DNA of 64,000 nucleotides from Labrenzia sp. OB1 (GCF_001624695.1 NZ_JSEP01000011.1:117920-181919); one strand, 5' to 3'. Shown: positions 1-9,141, counted from the first letter of the stretch. Numbers and translations are program-made. Notes: a model not told the origin generated them from the sequence alone.

Positions 1-19
1 ATTGTTAGGAGGAGGAAAC

Positions 20-1042
20 ATGATAGGAATTGCAAGACTCGCTTTATGCGCCGCAGCCGTTGTCGCGACCACCGTTTACCAGGGAAGTGCTCTGGCCCAG
101 TCGCTCAAGGTTGAAACCGGTAACTCGGCCGGTCTTACGACCTTGGTCCCGCAGCTTCTGGCCAAGTCACTGACCGAGTCCGGCGTGTCGCTGCTGATCA
201 ACTCGGACCAGACCCTGACACGCTCTGCGATGAGCCTGGGCATCGGACGTATCGATGCGGCCGTCGTTCCGCCTCCGGCCTTCAACGCCATGCAGCGCGC
301 CGCGGGCCCTTACCAGAAAGCCGGTGACAGCGCGAAGGAAGCCGCAGCGAACATTCGCTCGCTGTTTCCGTTCGCGGGCGGTGTTTTCCATCCTATCGTC
401 TGGGCGGATTCCGGGATCGACTCCTGGGATGACATGAAAGGCAAACGCATCTTCATCGGCCCGCCGGCCGGTGCGGCCAACCGGCAGATCACCGGACTGA
501 TCCGGCTGGCCGGCGGCCTTGAGGAAGACACGGATTACACCCCTATCCGGCTCGGCTGGGGCGCTGCCATACAGGCCTTTCAGGATGGACAGTTCGATGT
601 CCTCGTCGGAGCGTTTCCGGTTGGAGCCGCCGCAGTTCAACAGCTTGGTCTGCAGCGGGAAATACGGCTGATCGGGGTGTCCGAAGAGGTGCGCAACAGC
701 GCGGAATGGGCCAAGTACCTTAACCAGATGGGCGAACTCAACAGCTCGGTGGCTCCGGGCACCTATGACGGTCAGGTGAACGGCGATGAAACCATCTCGA
801 TCCCTGCCTATGCGATGGTATTCGGTGTCAACAAGGGCATGGACGACGACCTGGCCTACTCCCTGACCAAGACCTACTGGGACAGTGTCGAAGGCTACAA
901 GAAATCGGTCGCCGTGCTGGCGCAACTTCCCACAGATGATCCTTTGGCCGGAAACAACGTCCCGCTGCATCCCGGGGCCGCGCGCTATTACGAGGAACAG
1001 GGAATTGAGTTTCCCGCCGCCATCGTTCCTCCGGCCGAATAA
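20..1042 (+). CDS. TAXI-family TRAP transporter solute-binding protein
   Basis: Periplasmic substrate-binding subunit of a tripartite ATP-independent transporter of the TAXI (TRAP-associated extracytoplasmic immunogenic) class. The 340-residue protein begins with a signal peptide ending near the Ala-Leu-Ala-Gln at about residue 27, followed by a TAXI-like core; the length fits the family (about 320). I start at the ATG at position 20 because a strong GGAGGAGG ribosome-binding site lies at 8-15. The fused TRAP permease follows 45 bases downstream in the same direction, so the two form one uptake system. The ligand cannot be told from sequence; TAXI systems usually carry organic acids or amino acids. 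Confidence 0.9.
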   Translation: MIGIARLALCAAAVVATTVYQGSALAQSLKVETGNSAGLTTLVPQLLAKSLTESGVSLLINSDQTLTRSAMSLGIGRIDAAVVPPPAFNAMQRAAGPYQKAGDSAKEAAANIRSLFPFAGGVFHPIVWADSGIDSWDDMKGKRIFIGPPAGAANRQITGLIRLAGGLEEDTDYTPIRLGWGAAIQAFQDGQFDVLVGAFPVGAAAVQQLGLQREIRLIGVSEEVRNSAEWAKYLNQMGELNSSVAPGTYDGQVNGDETISIPAYAMVFGVNKGMDDDLAYSLTKTYWDSVEGYKKSVAVLAQLPTDDPLAGNNVPLHPGAARYYEEQGIEFPAAIVPPAE

Positions 1043-1087
1043 CCCCTACCCTCGGAGAGGCCCGGAACAAGGGTCGAGACCTGCATA

Positions 1088-3016
1088 ATGCCGAATGACC
1101 GAACGGACCTTTCAAGCGGACGACTGGCCAGGCGTGTGGCTCTGACACTCGCTTTCTTCATGGCCCTGATCCCTCTCGGTCACAAACTTCCCGCGTTCGG
1201 CCCGATGCCTCGCATCGGGCCGTTCGAGGCGGAACCCATGAGGGGCGGCGTGCTCGCGTTGAGCGTGCTGATCTGCGTCGTTCTTGCGTCTTTCGGGCGT
1301 CAGGGGCGCGGCCCGTTCAAGGTGTTGGGCTATCTCTTCGACACACTCCTGATCACCACGGCCGCCTGGGCCTGCTGGCGCTTTTATGTCGATGTCACTG
1401 CGATGCATCAGAGCATCGTCTTTTTCGAGCCTTGGCAGGCATGGACATCGCTTGCAGGCTGCCTTGTCATCCTGGTCATGACGTGGCGGGTCTGGGGTGC
1501 TCCTCTGGCGCTGGTCGCCGGAGCTGCCCTCCTTTGGTTCCTTTGGGATTTCCGTGGTGATTTCGTTCAGGCGACGACCGAAAACCTCTGGATGGTGCTG
1601 GACGACGGCGTGCTCGGCAACATCATGGACATCGTTCTCAGCACAGTTTTCCCGTTCATCATCCTGGGCGCAATGCTTGAGGGATGCGGTGCGGGCGGAT
1701 CGCTGATCCGCGTCTCGTTTCATACGATGCGCCGCTTCCGCGGCGGCCCTGCCCATGCCGCGATCCTGGCATCGAGCCTGTTTGGCGCTGTCTCCGGATC
1801 GGCGGTCGCCAATGTCGTGGGAACCGGTGTGATCACCATCCCAATGATCAAACGGCGGGGATTCAGCGCGAATTTCGCGGGCGGCGTGGAAGCCGCGGCG
1901 TCCACCGGTGGACAGGTCATGCCGCCGATCATGGGAGCAGCAGCACTCGTGATGGCCGATCTCGTGGGCGTCAGCTACCTGACCGTCATCGTCGCAGCCC
2001 TGATCCCGGCGCTCACTTTTTATGGCGCATTGTTCGCATCAGTCATCTTCGAGAGCCGCAGGCTCGGGATCGAGGTCGCCGAGACGATCGAGTCCGACAT
2101 GATGGTCACCGCACAGGACTGGCGCAATCTGGCGCTTGTGGCCATTCCGCTTGCCGTCGTCATCATCTCGATGATCCAGGGGGCATCGCCTTCCGGAGCA
2201 GCCCTGACCGCGCTCGCCGTTCTCATCCCGCTCAGCTTCATGAACCCGGCGGTGCGCCAGCGCCCCTTCGCGCTTGTGGAGGCTTTCGCACGCGGAGGCC
2301 TGACCTTCGCACAGCTTATGATGGCGGTCGGCGCCATCGGCATTGTCGTCGCTTCGTTGTCGTCCACCGGTCTGCCGACGATGCTGGCTTTGCAGCTCGA
2401 CGCCCTGTCCTCGCAGAGCCTCACCCTCACCCTCGTCATCGCGGCGCTCGGCTGCATCCTGCTCGGTATGGGCATGCCGACGCTTCCGGCCTATCTGACG
2501 ATCATCGTCATCAGCGGCAGCGCGATCATGGCACTTGGTCTTTCCGCACTCACGGCGCATTTCTTCGTATTCTATTTTGGCGTCGCCTCCGCGATAACGC
2601 CGCCCGTTGCAATCGCCGCCTATGCCGCTGCCGCGATCTCGGGCGGGAGCGCCATCGGCACAGGCGTATCGGCTGCCCGCATCGGCGTGGCCATTTTCGC
2701 CATTCCCTTCATGTTCACATTCAATCCGCAGATGCTTCTGGTGAGTGCGGCGGGAGGCGATGCCGGAACGCTTGATGTACTGCTGATCATTGTGCGCAGC
2801 GGCCTGATGATCTGGATGCTGACCTCCGCGGCAAACCGCTTCGACGCGCGCCGCCTGAGCTTGCCGGAAGCGGCCCTCCGGCTGGCCGCCGCCGCCGCAC
2901 TGATTTCACCCGTCGCCTATATTCACCTTTCAGCCGTCGCCGTTGCCGGCCTCGCAATTGTCTTCAACCGCCTGAACTTTGGCGCCTCTGCCGATCGCAA
3001 ACAGCCGGCCCCCTGA
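1088..3016 (+). CDS. TRAP transporter fused permease (DctQM-type, TAXI partner)
   Basis: Inner-membrane permease of 642 residues with the small four-helix (DctQ-like) and large (DctM-like) subunits joined in one chain, the usual form for TAXI systems. The first ~150 residues hold four hydrophobic segments; the rest is the large ion-coupled permease with the conserved Gly/Ala-rich stretch SGSAVANVVGTGVITIPMIK and a glycine-rich VEAAASTGGQVMPPIMGAAA element near residues 260-280. It follows the binding protein directly and is probably co-transcribed. Transport would be driven by a Na+ or H+ gradient, not ATP. It is convergent with the homospermidine synthase gene across 293 bases in which I see no gene. 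Confidence 0.92.
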   Translation: MPNDRTDLSSGRLARRVALTLAFFMALIPLGHKLPAFGPMPRIGPFEAEPMRGGVLALSVLICVVLASFGRQGRGPFKVLGYLFDTLLITTAAWACWRFYVDVTAMHQSIVFFEPWQAWTSLAGCLVILVMTWRVWGAPLALVAGAALLWFLWDFRGDFVQATTENLWMVLDDGVLGNIMDIVLSTVFPFIILGAMLEGCGAGGSLIRVSFHTMRRFRGGPAHAAILASSLFGAVSGSAVANVVGTGVITIPMIKRRGFSANFAGGVEAAASTGGQVMPPIMGAAALVMADLVGVSYLTVIVAALIPALTFYGALFASVIFESRRLGIEVAETIESDMMVTAQDWRNLALVAIPLAVVIISMIQGASPSGAALTALAVLIPLSFMNPAVRQRPFALVEAFARGGLTFAQLMMAVGAIGIVVASLSSTGLPTMLALQLDALSSQSLTLTLVIAALGCILLGMGMPTLPAYLTIIVISGSAIMALGLSALTAHFFVFYFGVASAITPPVAIAAYAAAAISGGSAIGTGVSAARIGVAIFAIPFMFTFNPQMLLVSAAGGDAGTLDVLLIIVRSGLMIWMLTSAANRFDARRLSLPEAALRLAAAAALISPVAYIHLSAVAVAGLAIVFNRLNFGASADRKQPAP

Positions 3017-3309
3017 AAAGTGAAGCGATGCATTTCGTGACTGCCGGCAGGAACCGGCTGATATGAAAACCTGGGAAAACCAAAAGGATGTTTTCGGCAA
3101 TAAGAGTCCTGATCCGTTCGCTGAGAACGGCTGTGAACCCTGACCGCTACCGGCCGGAACTGCACTACATGCGCGGACCGGGACCGGCCTGCCGGGAACA
3201 ACAATTGCGTTCCGGAAACGGTGATACGGACCGGGCATGACGTGCTTTGCTCATTTCCCGCTTTTTCATGCGGAATGGTTGCAAGGCCACCCCTGCCCAA
3301 TGGCGCCCC

Positions 3310-5331
3310 TCACCGCACCAGAATGTTCCGGAACTGCCACGGATCCCTGATGTCGATGTCCTCCTGGTAGAAGCCAGGGCGGCTTTCCAGAGGGGTCCAG
3401 TCGGTGTAGTAGCCCTTGATCGGACCCAGGTACGGCCGCTGGATTTCCAGGCAGCGGCGGTAGTCCATCTCGTCTGTCTCCACGATGCCGGCTTCCGGAT
3501 TCTCCAGAGCCCAGACCATGCCGGCGATGACCGCTGACGTCACCTGCAGGCCGGTGGCGTTCTGATATGGCGCGAGCTTGCGGGTTTCTTCCACCGACAA
3601 TTGGGAACCGTACCAATAGGCGTTCTTCTTGTGGCCGTAGAGCAGCACGCCCAGTTCGTCGGTGCCGTCCTGGAGTTCGTTTTCTTCTAGAACATGCAGC
3701 TTGTCCTGCACCTTGCCGGCTGAGCCGAACAGTTCGTGCAACGAAAGCACCGCCACATTGGCCGGGTGATAGGCATAGTGGCAGGTCGGCCGGTAGGAAA
3801 CCTTCTTGCCGTCATTCACCGTGAAATAGTCGGCGATGGAAATCGCCTCGTTATGGGTCACCAGGAAACCGTACTGGGCGCCCGGTGTCGGGCACCAGGT
3901 TCTGACGCGGGTATTGGCGCCCGGCTGCTCCAGATAAATCGCGGCCTTGCAGCCCTTCTTCTGTTGCCGGGCGTTGGCCGGTTTCCATTTCTCGTGGGTG
4001 CCCCAGCCAAGTTCGGCCGGCTGGAACCCTTCGGACAGAAACCCCTCCACCGACCAGGTGTTCCAGAATTCGCCCGCCGGTTTCGGCTCCCTGGCGCGCT
4101 GGGTGTCACGCTCGGCAATGTGGATGCCCTTGATCCCGGTCTTCTTCATCAGCTTCGCCCAGTCCTTGCGGGACTTCGGCTCCTTGAACTTCACCCCGGT
4201 TTCGGTGGCGACATCGACCAGCGCCTGCTTGACCAACCAGGACACCATTCCCGGGTTGGCGCCGCAGCAGGACATCGCCGTCGTGCCGCCCGGTTTCCTT
4301 TTCTTTTCCTTGCGCACGGTTTCGCGCAGCGCGTAGTTGGTGCGGCTGGCCGCCGACGCCTTGTCGTCGAAATAAAAGCCCGGCCACGGCTCGACCACCG
4401 TATCGATATAAAGCGCGCCGAGCTTGCGGCAGAGCTTCATCAGATCGAGCGACGACGTGTCGACGGACAGGTTGACGACAAACCCCTGCCCCTCACCTTC
4501 GGTGAGAAGCGGCGTCAACACATCCTTGTAGTTCTCCGGCGTCAAAGCGGTTTTCTGAAACCTGTAGCCCCGGTCGGTCACCAGCTTCGCGTTCGTGTCG
4601 ACAGGGTCGATCACCGTGAAACGGCTCTTGTCGAAATCGAAATGCCGCTCGATCAGCGGCAGCGTGCCCTTGCCGATGGAACCGAGCCCGATCATCACCA
4701 CGGGTCCGCTGATCGTGCCATGGGTCTGCGAGCGCCTTGCCGGAGCAGGCTTGGCTGCCCTGGATGCAGTCTTGGAAGCTGCGGCCTTCCTCGCCGTAGC
4801 GGTTCGAGCAGCCGTCCTTTTCGCGGGGGCCCTTTTTGTTGCGGCTTGCGGAGGCGCCGTTTTGGCAGGCTGGGCTTTTCTGCCGGCAGCCCGTTTGGTC
4901 GGGGGCTTGGCGGCAGGTTTCGCAGCAGCCGGCTTTACCGCTGCGGGTTTACCGGCAGCCACGGTCGCCGGTCTAGCCGTAGCAGCTTTGCTCGCCGCCG
5001 ATTTGGTCGCTCCCGACTTTGTCGTGACGGGTTTGATCGCGGCCGGTTTTGCGGCGGCGTTTTTTGCTGCAGCAGGCTTTGCAGCCGGAGCTTTCGCTGT
5101 GGCGGGCCTGGCTGCGGGTTTTCTTCCAGGGTGTTTGGCAGCCGCCGGTTTCGTGGCGCTTTTCGCGGCCGTCCCGGGTTTTGCGGACGTGTATCTGGAG
5201 GTGGCCGGTTTTGTCGCCGCGGGTTTTTCAGCCGTCTTGGCGGCCGGTTTACGCGCTGGTTTGCGGGCAGGTTTCGGGGCCGTCGTTTTCGCCGGTTGTT
5301 TCGGCGCGCCGCCGTTGGTGTCGTCGGTCAC
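3310..5331 (-). CDS. hss: Homospermidine synthase with histone-H1-like Lys/Ala/Pro-rich N-terminal tail
   Basis: The C-terminal ~468 residues are a bacterial homospermidine synthase, which makes sym-homospermidine from putrescine by NAD-dependent aminobutyl transfer. Visible are the Rossmann start (VVMIGLGSIGKG near residue 212), the TAMSCCGANPGMVSWLV segment and the WCPTPGAQYGFLVTHNEA segment; that length matches stand-alone enzymes (about 470-480). Ahead of it lie ~205 residues made almost only of Ala, Lys, Pro, Thr and Arg, full of KPAA/KPAAAK units and nearly free of acidic residues, like histone H1 tails. I chose the GTG at 5331 because GGAGAG (5338-5343) is correctly spaced before it; an upstream TTG at 5349 is less likely. 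Decarboxylase and acetyltransferase genes lie upstream on the same strand. DNA or RNA binding by the tail is inference. Confidence 0.93.
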   Translation of the reverse strand: MTDDTNGGAPKQPAKTTAPKPARKPARKPAAKTAEKPAATKPATSRYTSAKPGTAAKSATKPAAAKHPGRKPAARPATAKAPAAKPAAAKNAAAKPAAIKPVTTKSGATKSAASKAATARPATVAAGKPAAVKPAAAKPAAKPPTKRAAGRKAQPAKTAPPQAATKRAPAKRTAARTATARKAAASKTASRAAKPAPARRSQTHGTISGPVVMIGLGSIGKGTLPLIERHFDFDKSRFTVIDPVDTNAKLVTDRGYRFQKTALTPENYKDVLTPLLTEGEGQGFVVNLSVDTSSLDLMKLCRKLGALYIDTVVEPWPGFYFDDKASAASRTNYALRETVRKEKKRKPGGTTAMSCCGANPGMVSWLVKQALVDVATETGVKFKEPKSRKDWAKLMKKTGIKGIHIAERDTQRAREPKPAGEFWNTWSVEGFLSEGFQPAELGWGTHEKWKPANARQQKKGCKAAIYLEQPGANTRVRTWCPTPGAQYGFLVTHNEAISIADYFTVNDGKKVSYRPTCHYAYHPANVAVLSLHELFGSAGKVQDKLHVLEENELQDGTDELGVLLYGHKKNAYWYGSQLSVEETRKLAPYQNATGLQVTSAVIAGMVWALENPEAGIVETDEMDYRRCLEIQRPYLGPIKGYYTDWTPLESRPGFYQEDIDIRDPWQFRNILVR

Positions 5332-5563
5332 GGTGTTCTCTCCAATCAATTCCTGTTCCGCCGCCAGACACCTTAATCGCGGGTCCGGTTCGGCGGGAAT
5401 ATTCGCCCGGGTAAAAAGTGCACTTATTGCGCCTGACTACAGGTTTGACCGCTTTTCACCGGAATATCAAGTTTGGTGTGATTTTCACGGAAACCATCGA
5501 CTTGCGCGGATAAGCGCTTGCTGAGATTTGCGACGTGCCAGACCCGACAGATCCTCCAGTTGC

Positions 5564-5617
5564 AGTTCCGGTCTTGAGCCGGGGCCTTACAACAGATCCC
5601 GGCTCAAGGCCGGGACT
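5564..5617. repeat. Imperfect palindrome between acetyltransferase and homospermidine synthase genes
   Basis: Two 20-base arms (5564-5583 and 5598-5617) are reverse complements at 18 of 20 positions, with 11 perfect pairs next to a 14-base loop. There is no T-run, so it is not a classical terminator. It resembles the dispersed GC-rich intergenic palindromes common in Alphaproteobacteria; in RNA it could also act as a processing or stability hairpin within the polyamine transcript. Confidence 0.6.
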
Positions 5618-5636
5618 GCATGGTGCTGGAAGGGTC

Positions 5637-6188
5637 TCAGGCTGCTCTCGGAATGGAAAAGCCGTTCGAAAGCGGTGCGGGAGCGACTGCCGGGTCGAGA
5701 TTGCCAGCAGCAGCCAAAAGACCGTTCAATCCGCCCAGATGGCCGCGAACCATTTCGAGTCCCAGGAACCTGTCCTGATCGACCGGTCCCGGAAGCGCAA
5801 CATCATCCAGCAGCCCCGCCGCAAAGCCGAAGCGGGCATAATAGCGCAGATCGCCGACCAGGATCACCGATCCGTGGCCGTGCATGGCTGCCTGGTTGAG
5901 CGCATGGCGCATCAACCGGTCGCCAACCCTGTTGCCCCGGTACGCCGGGTCGACAGCCAGCGGACCGAGCAGCAGGCTTTGGCACCCGCTGCAGTCCGCA
6001 ACGGACCAAAGGCGCACCGTGCCGACCAGCTTGCCTGAATTGTCCAGCGCTGCGAATGCGAAGACCGGCAGGCGGCCCTCGCGCAGGCGTTCCGATGTTT
6101 TGGCCAAGCGCGCCTCGCCGAAACTTAGGTCAAGCAAAGCGTCGCGGGCGCCGATGTGAACCGGCGCCTCCTCCACAATATCGATCAT
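5637..6188 (-). CDS. GNAT-family N-acetyltransferase (YhbS-like)
   Basis: A 183-residue acetyltransferase of the Gcn5-related fold. The acetyl-CoA pyrophosphate-binding region is seen at about residues 75-95 (LAVDPAYRGNRVGDRLM), followed by the YYARFGF motif typical of YhbS-type proteins near residue 117. It starts 10 bases after the ornithine decarboxylase stop codon, so the two are probably co-transcribed. That placement, with homospermidine synthase downstream, suggests the substrate may be a polyamine or a related amine, but the substrate is not readable from sequence. A generic small-molecule or protein acetyltransferase remains possible. Confidence 0.85.
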   Translation of the reverse strand: MIDIVEEAPVHIGARDALLDLSFGEARLAKTSERLREGRLPVFAFAALDNSGKLVGTVRLWSVADCSGCQSLLLGPLAVDPAYRGNRVGDRLMRHALNQAAMHGHGSVILVGDLRYYARFGFAAGLLDDVALPGPVDQDRFLGLEMVRGHLGGLNGLLAAAGNLDPAVAPAPLSNGFSIPRAA

Positions 6189-6198
6189 GGCGACGGCC

Positions 6199-7329
6199 TC
6201 AGATGACGAAAGACGCCAGCGGCGCGAAGCCGTTGAAACCGACCGACGAATAGGTGGTGGTGTAAGCCCCGCAGGCCTCGATCAGCACCTTGTCGCCGAT
6301 CGACAGGCTGACCGGCAGTTCATAAGGCGTCTTTTCGTAAAGAACGTCGACACTGTCGCAGGTCGGCCCAGCCAGGACACAGGGCGCGGTCCGGTCGCCG
6401 TCACGCGGGGTGCGGATCGGATAGCGGATCGCCTCGTCCATGGTTTCGGCAAGACCGTGGAACTTGCCAATATCCAGATAAACCCAGCGGATTTCGTCTT
6501 CGGCGGACTTTTTGGAGATCAGCACCACTTCTGCCTCGATCATGCCAGCGTTGCCGACCATGCCGCGGCCCGGCTCGATGATCGTCGACGGCAGACGGTT
6601 GCCGAAGTGCTTGGTCAGCGCGTGGAAGATCGCTTCGCCGTAGCTCGGCACGCCCGGAACATCCTTCAGATAACGGGTCGGGAAGCCCCCACCCATGTTG
6701 ACCATTTTCAGTTCGATGCCGCGCAGCGCCATTTCCTGAAAGACGCCTGCCGCCATCGACAGTGCGAAATCCCAGGCTTGCAGATTGGCCTGCTGGGAAC
6801 CGACATGGAAGGAAACCCCGTAGGCAGTCAGCCCGAGGCGATGCGCATGCTCCAGCACGTCGGGTGCCATTGCAGGATCGCAGCCGAACTTGCGCGACAG
6901 CGGCCATTCGGCACCGGCACCGTCGCACAGCACACGGCAGAACACCCTGGAACCGGAGGCGACACGGGCGATTTTCTCGACTTCCTCAACGCAGTCCACC
7001 GCGAACAGACGAACGCCGTGCTGGTAGGCCCGCGCGATGTCCTTTTCCTTCTTGATGGTGTTGCCGAAGGAAATGCGGTCGGCCGAAGCACCGGTGGCCA
7101 GCACCATTTCGATTTCGCCGACGGAGGCGCAATCGAACGACGAGCCGAGGCTTTCCAGGAGCGAGAGAACTTCCGGTGCCGGGTTTGCCTTGACCGCGTA
7201 ATAAACGGATGTATCCGGCAGAGACTTCGCAAAGGCTTCGAAATTTTCACGGACGATGTCGAGATCGACAACAACGCACGGGCTGTCGTCTTGGCGCTGG
7301 CGCAGGAAGTCGCGGATACGGTCGCTCAT
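6199..7329 (-). CDS. odc: Group IV (alanine-racemase-fold) ornithine/lysine decarboxylase
   Basis: A PLP-dependent decarboxylase of 376 residues that should convert ornithine (possibly also lysine) to putrescine (or cadaverine), feeding the homospermidine synthase downstream. The PLP lysine is K47 in YYAVKANP; the glycine-rich phosphate-binding VNMGGGFPTRY follows; the catalytic cysteine is C324 in GPTCDSVDVL; and the C-terminal GAYTTTYSSVGFNGF is the eukaryotic-type ODC signature. The length fits short bacterial group IV enzymes. The ATG at 7329 has AGGG upstream, overlapping a 10-base palindrome at 7331-7340. The leader is foldable (7355-7465). Ornithine versus lysine preference is not resolved by sequence alone. 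Confidence 0.93.
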   Translation of the reverse strand: MSDRIRDFLRQRQDDSPCVVVDLDIVRENFEAFAKSLPDTSVYYAVKANPAPEVLSLLESLGSSFDCASVGEIEMVLATGASADRISFGNTIKKEKDIARAYQHGVRLFAVDCVEEVEKIARVASGSRVFCRVLCDGAGAEWPLSRKFGCDPAMAPDVLEHAHRLGLTAYGVSFHVGSQQANLQAWDFALSMAAGVFQEMALRGIELKMVNMGGGFPTRYLKDVPGVPSYGEAIFHALTKHFGNRLPSTIIEPGRGMVGNAGMIEAEVVLISKKSAEDEIRWVYLDIGKFHGLAETMDEAIRYPIRTPRDGDRTAPCVLAGPTCDSVDVLYEKTPYELPVSLSIGDKVLIEACGAYTTTYSSVGFNGFAPLASFVI

Positions 7330-7354
7330 CGGGATATCCCTTTTCTCAAATCAA

Positions 7355-7465
7355 GCCGCAGTCGCGCATCTGTTCCGGTGGGCGCGCTGCAGGTTCTCGT
7401 CGCAGGTGCCGCAATACGCACCGGGCCTCCCCCGGGATGGAACCGGAGGCCGGGTTGACTGCGGC
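7355..7465 (-). promoter_or_regulatory. Candidate structured 5' leader RNA of the ornithine decarboxylase gene
   Basis: On the minus-strand transcript, 26 bases before the decarboxylase start, a closing stem can form between 7457-7465 and 7355-7363 (9 perfect pairs). It encloses two local hairpins: 7424-7430 with 7445-7451 (7 perfect pairs) and 7405-7409 with 7418-7422 (5 pairs, 8-base loop). A closed multibranch shape directly before an alphaproteobacterial odc gene recalls the speF leader RNA family described upstream of such genes. I could not test this against the speF covariance model, so identity with that family is inference. Confidence 0.42.
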
Positions 7466-8063
7466 GACGGTTGGGCAAGGAGGCTGCCGGTGGGCAGACA
7501 CAATGCTTTCCCGCGTCGGGAATGCCGTTGATTGGATCGGGAGAACCGAGCCGCACGTCGGGCAATGATGTAACAAGTGCCTCTTCAGTGACGCCGGAGG
7601 TTGGAAACCCCGGCAGAGACCAAAAAAGCCCTCTTACGTCGTTGCTTTAAGCCGTCCGGATGATACTGCCCCGCCCCTTGGCGGATTGTCTGGCAGCGGT
7701 CCCTTAAGAAGCGTTTCTTCAACACTCCATGGACGACCACGGGCACGTGCGAATTTGGGCGAGGCGTATATGCGACGGTTTGCGGATCTATGCAAGCGGA
7801 AATTTTCGCATGGCTGCTCACCGGTTCCCGAAGGGACTTTTCCGAACGGGCCCGGCTTTCCGTTACGGCCATCTGCGCCATTGCAGCATCGCGGTCCGTG
7901 AGGTATTGAACCTGCAGGCACCGCCCTGACACTTTTGCATAGATCAACATCCCGATACTCGCCGAACCCGGCAGGTCCCGCGTTGATCCGGCGAACACGC
8001 ATTGGCCACCGGCACCGACCGGAATCGATGCATGGCGCCACCAAACACTCAAAAGGACAAGGT
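7466..8063. other. Intergenic region without a supported gene
   Basis: About 600 bases lie between the decarboxylase leader (minus strand) and the VOC gene (plus strand). It must hold the two divergent promoters. Several open frames of 60-165 codons cross it on both strands, but none has a recognisable fold, a good ribosome-binding site or a composition like the neighbours. I see no RNA gene in it. Confidence 0.5.
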
Positions 8064-8441
8064 ATGCCTTCAGACAATTCCGCCAGCCAGCGCCTCGGCC
8101 GCATCGCCGCGACCCTCGGGGTCACCGACATCCACCGCTCCCTGCAGATTTATCATGCCGTATTCGGTCTCGAAAAAGTCTTCGAGAACGGCGATCCCGT
8201 CGGCTTCATGATCCTGAAAAAGGACGCCGCGGAGCTTCATCTGTCTCTGCAAAAGACCTACAAGGCCCCTGCATTCAATCAGGCTCATATGCTTGTCGCG
8301 GACGCGGATGCGGCCCTGAAGGCCTGCGAGCAACATGGATTGAGAATTATCCGGCACCTTCAGGACAAGGACTACGGACTGCGCGCCTTCGTCTTCGCCG
8401 ATCCTGACGGAAACCGGATCGATGTCGGCCAGATCATATGA
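8064..8441 (+). CDS. VOC-superfamily (glyoxalase-like) protein
   Basis: A 125-residue single-domain vicinal-oxygen-chelate protein. It shows the paired beta-alpha-beta-beta-beta modules: LGVTDIHRSLQIYHAVFGL near the start and FVFADPDGNRIDVGQ at the C-terminus, the standard ending of the fold. I start at the ATG at 8064, preceded by AAGGACAAGG; longer frames upstream are not conserved-looking. VOC proteins include glyoxalases, dioxygenases and antibiotic-binding proteins, and nothing here picks one. It is followed after 145 bases by a thioredoxin-like gene on the same strand. Confidence 0.85.
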   Translation: MPSDNSASQRLGRIAATLGVTDIHRSLQIYHAVFGLEKVFENGDPVGFMILKKDAAELHLSLQKTYKAPAFNQAHMLVADADAALKACEQHGLRIIRHLQDKDYGLRAFVFADPDGNRIDVGQII

Positions 8442-8586
8442 ATTGCTACCCCGAATGCCCCGCATCGTGTCCGGCGGCGCTTGCATCAACCGCGTTGCGG
8501 GGGCAGATTTGACAATCAAGACCTAGAAAAACATCCGGCAGGCGCCTCGGGCCTGCCCTTCGATGTGCTGACCGGGAGATTGCTCA

Positions 8587-9141
8587 ATGGCCGCGACACC
8601 GCCTGTCTGCGACTTCGGATGGAAGGCACCGGATTTCACCCTGCCTGCCACCGACGGCGGCGCCTACACCCTTGGTAACCTGCAGGGCGACAACGGCCTG
8701 CTGCTCATGTTCATCTGCAATCACTGCCCCTATGTTCTGGCGGTGCTCGACAAGATCAACCGCGACGCCGCCGACCTGAAGGCGCTCGGCATCGGCGTCG
8801 CGGCGATCTGCTCGAACGATCCGGTCGCCTATCCGGCCGACAATTTCGACAATATGCGCAAGCTTGCCCGGGAGCATGCCTTCCCGTTCCCCTATATGCA
8901 TGACGCCGACCAGAGCGTCGCCCGGGCCTATGATGCGGCCTGTACACCGGATTTCTTCGGCTTCAACCGGGACCTCGCCCTGCAGTATCGCGGCCGTCTC
9001 GATGCGACGCGCGTGAACAGGCAGGCTCCCGAACTGCGCCGGGATCTCTTTGAGGCAATGAAGCAGGTCGCGAAAACCGGGGAAGGCCCCGCAGAGCAGA
9101 TCCCGTCCATGGGCTGCTCCATCAAATGGAAGGCAGCATGA
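8587..9141 (+). CDS. Thioredoxin-fold (AhpC/TSA-like) protein with CxxC motif
   Basis: A 184-residue cytoplasmic protein of the thioredoxin-like/peroxiredoxin group. The N-terminal APDFTLPATDG segment is typical of AhpC/TSA proteins, and C44-N-H-C47 followed by PYV forms the CxxC redox site. No signal peptide is present. Members of this family are conserved in Proteobacteria, usually as thiol-disulphide or peroxide-handling enzymes with no fixed substrate. Its stop codon overlaps the start of the next VOC gene, so the two are translated together. Confidence 0.85.
   Translation: MAATPPVCDFGWKAPDFTLPATDGGAYTLGNLQGDNGLLLMFICNHCPYVLAVLDKINRDAADLKALGIGVAAICSNDPVAYPADNFDNMRKLAREHAFPFPYMHDADQSVARAYDAACTPDFFGFNRDLALQYRGRLDATRVNRQAPELRRDLFEAMKQVAKTGEGPAEQIPSMGCSIKWKAA

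Noticed and set aside
3736..5524. Long plus-strand frames (up to 546 codons) opposite homospermidine synthase, with low-complexity stretches
   Set aside because: Shadow of the Lys/Ala/Pro repeat region on the other strand; no start signals or fold.
7585..8131. Frames of 155-165 codons on the minus strand between odc and the VOC gene
   Set aside because: No recognisable motif, no ribosome-binding site, and they would overlap the VOC promoter region.
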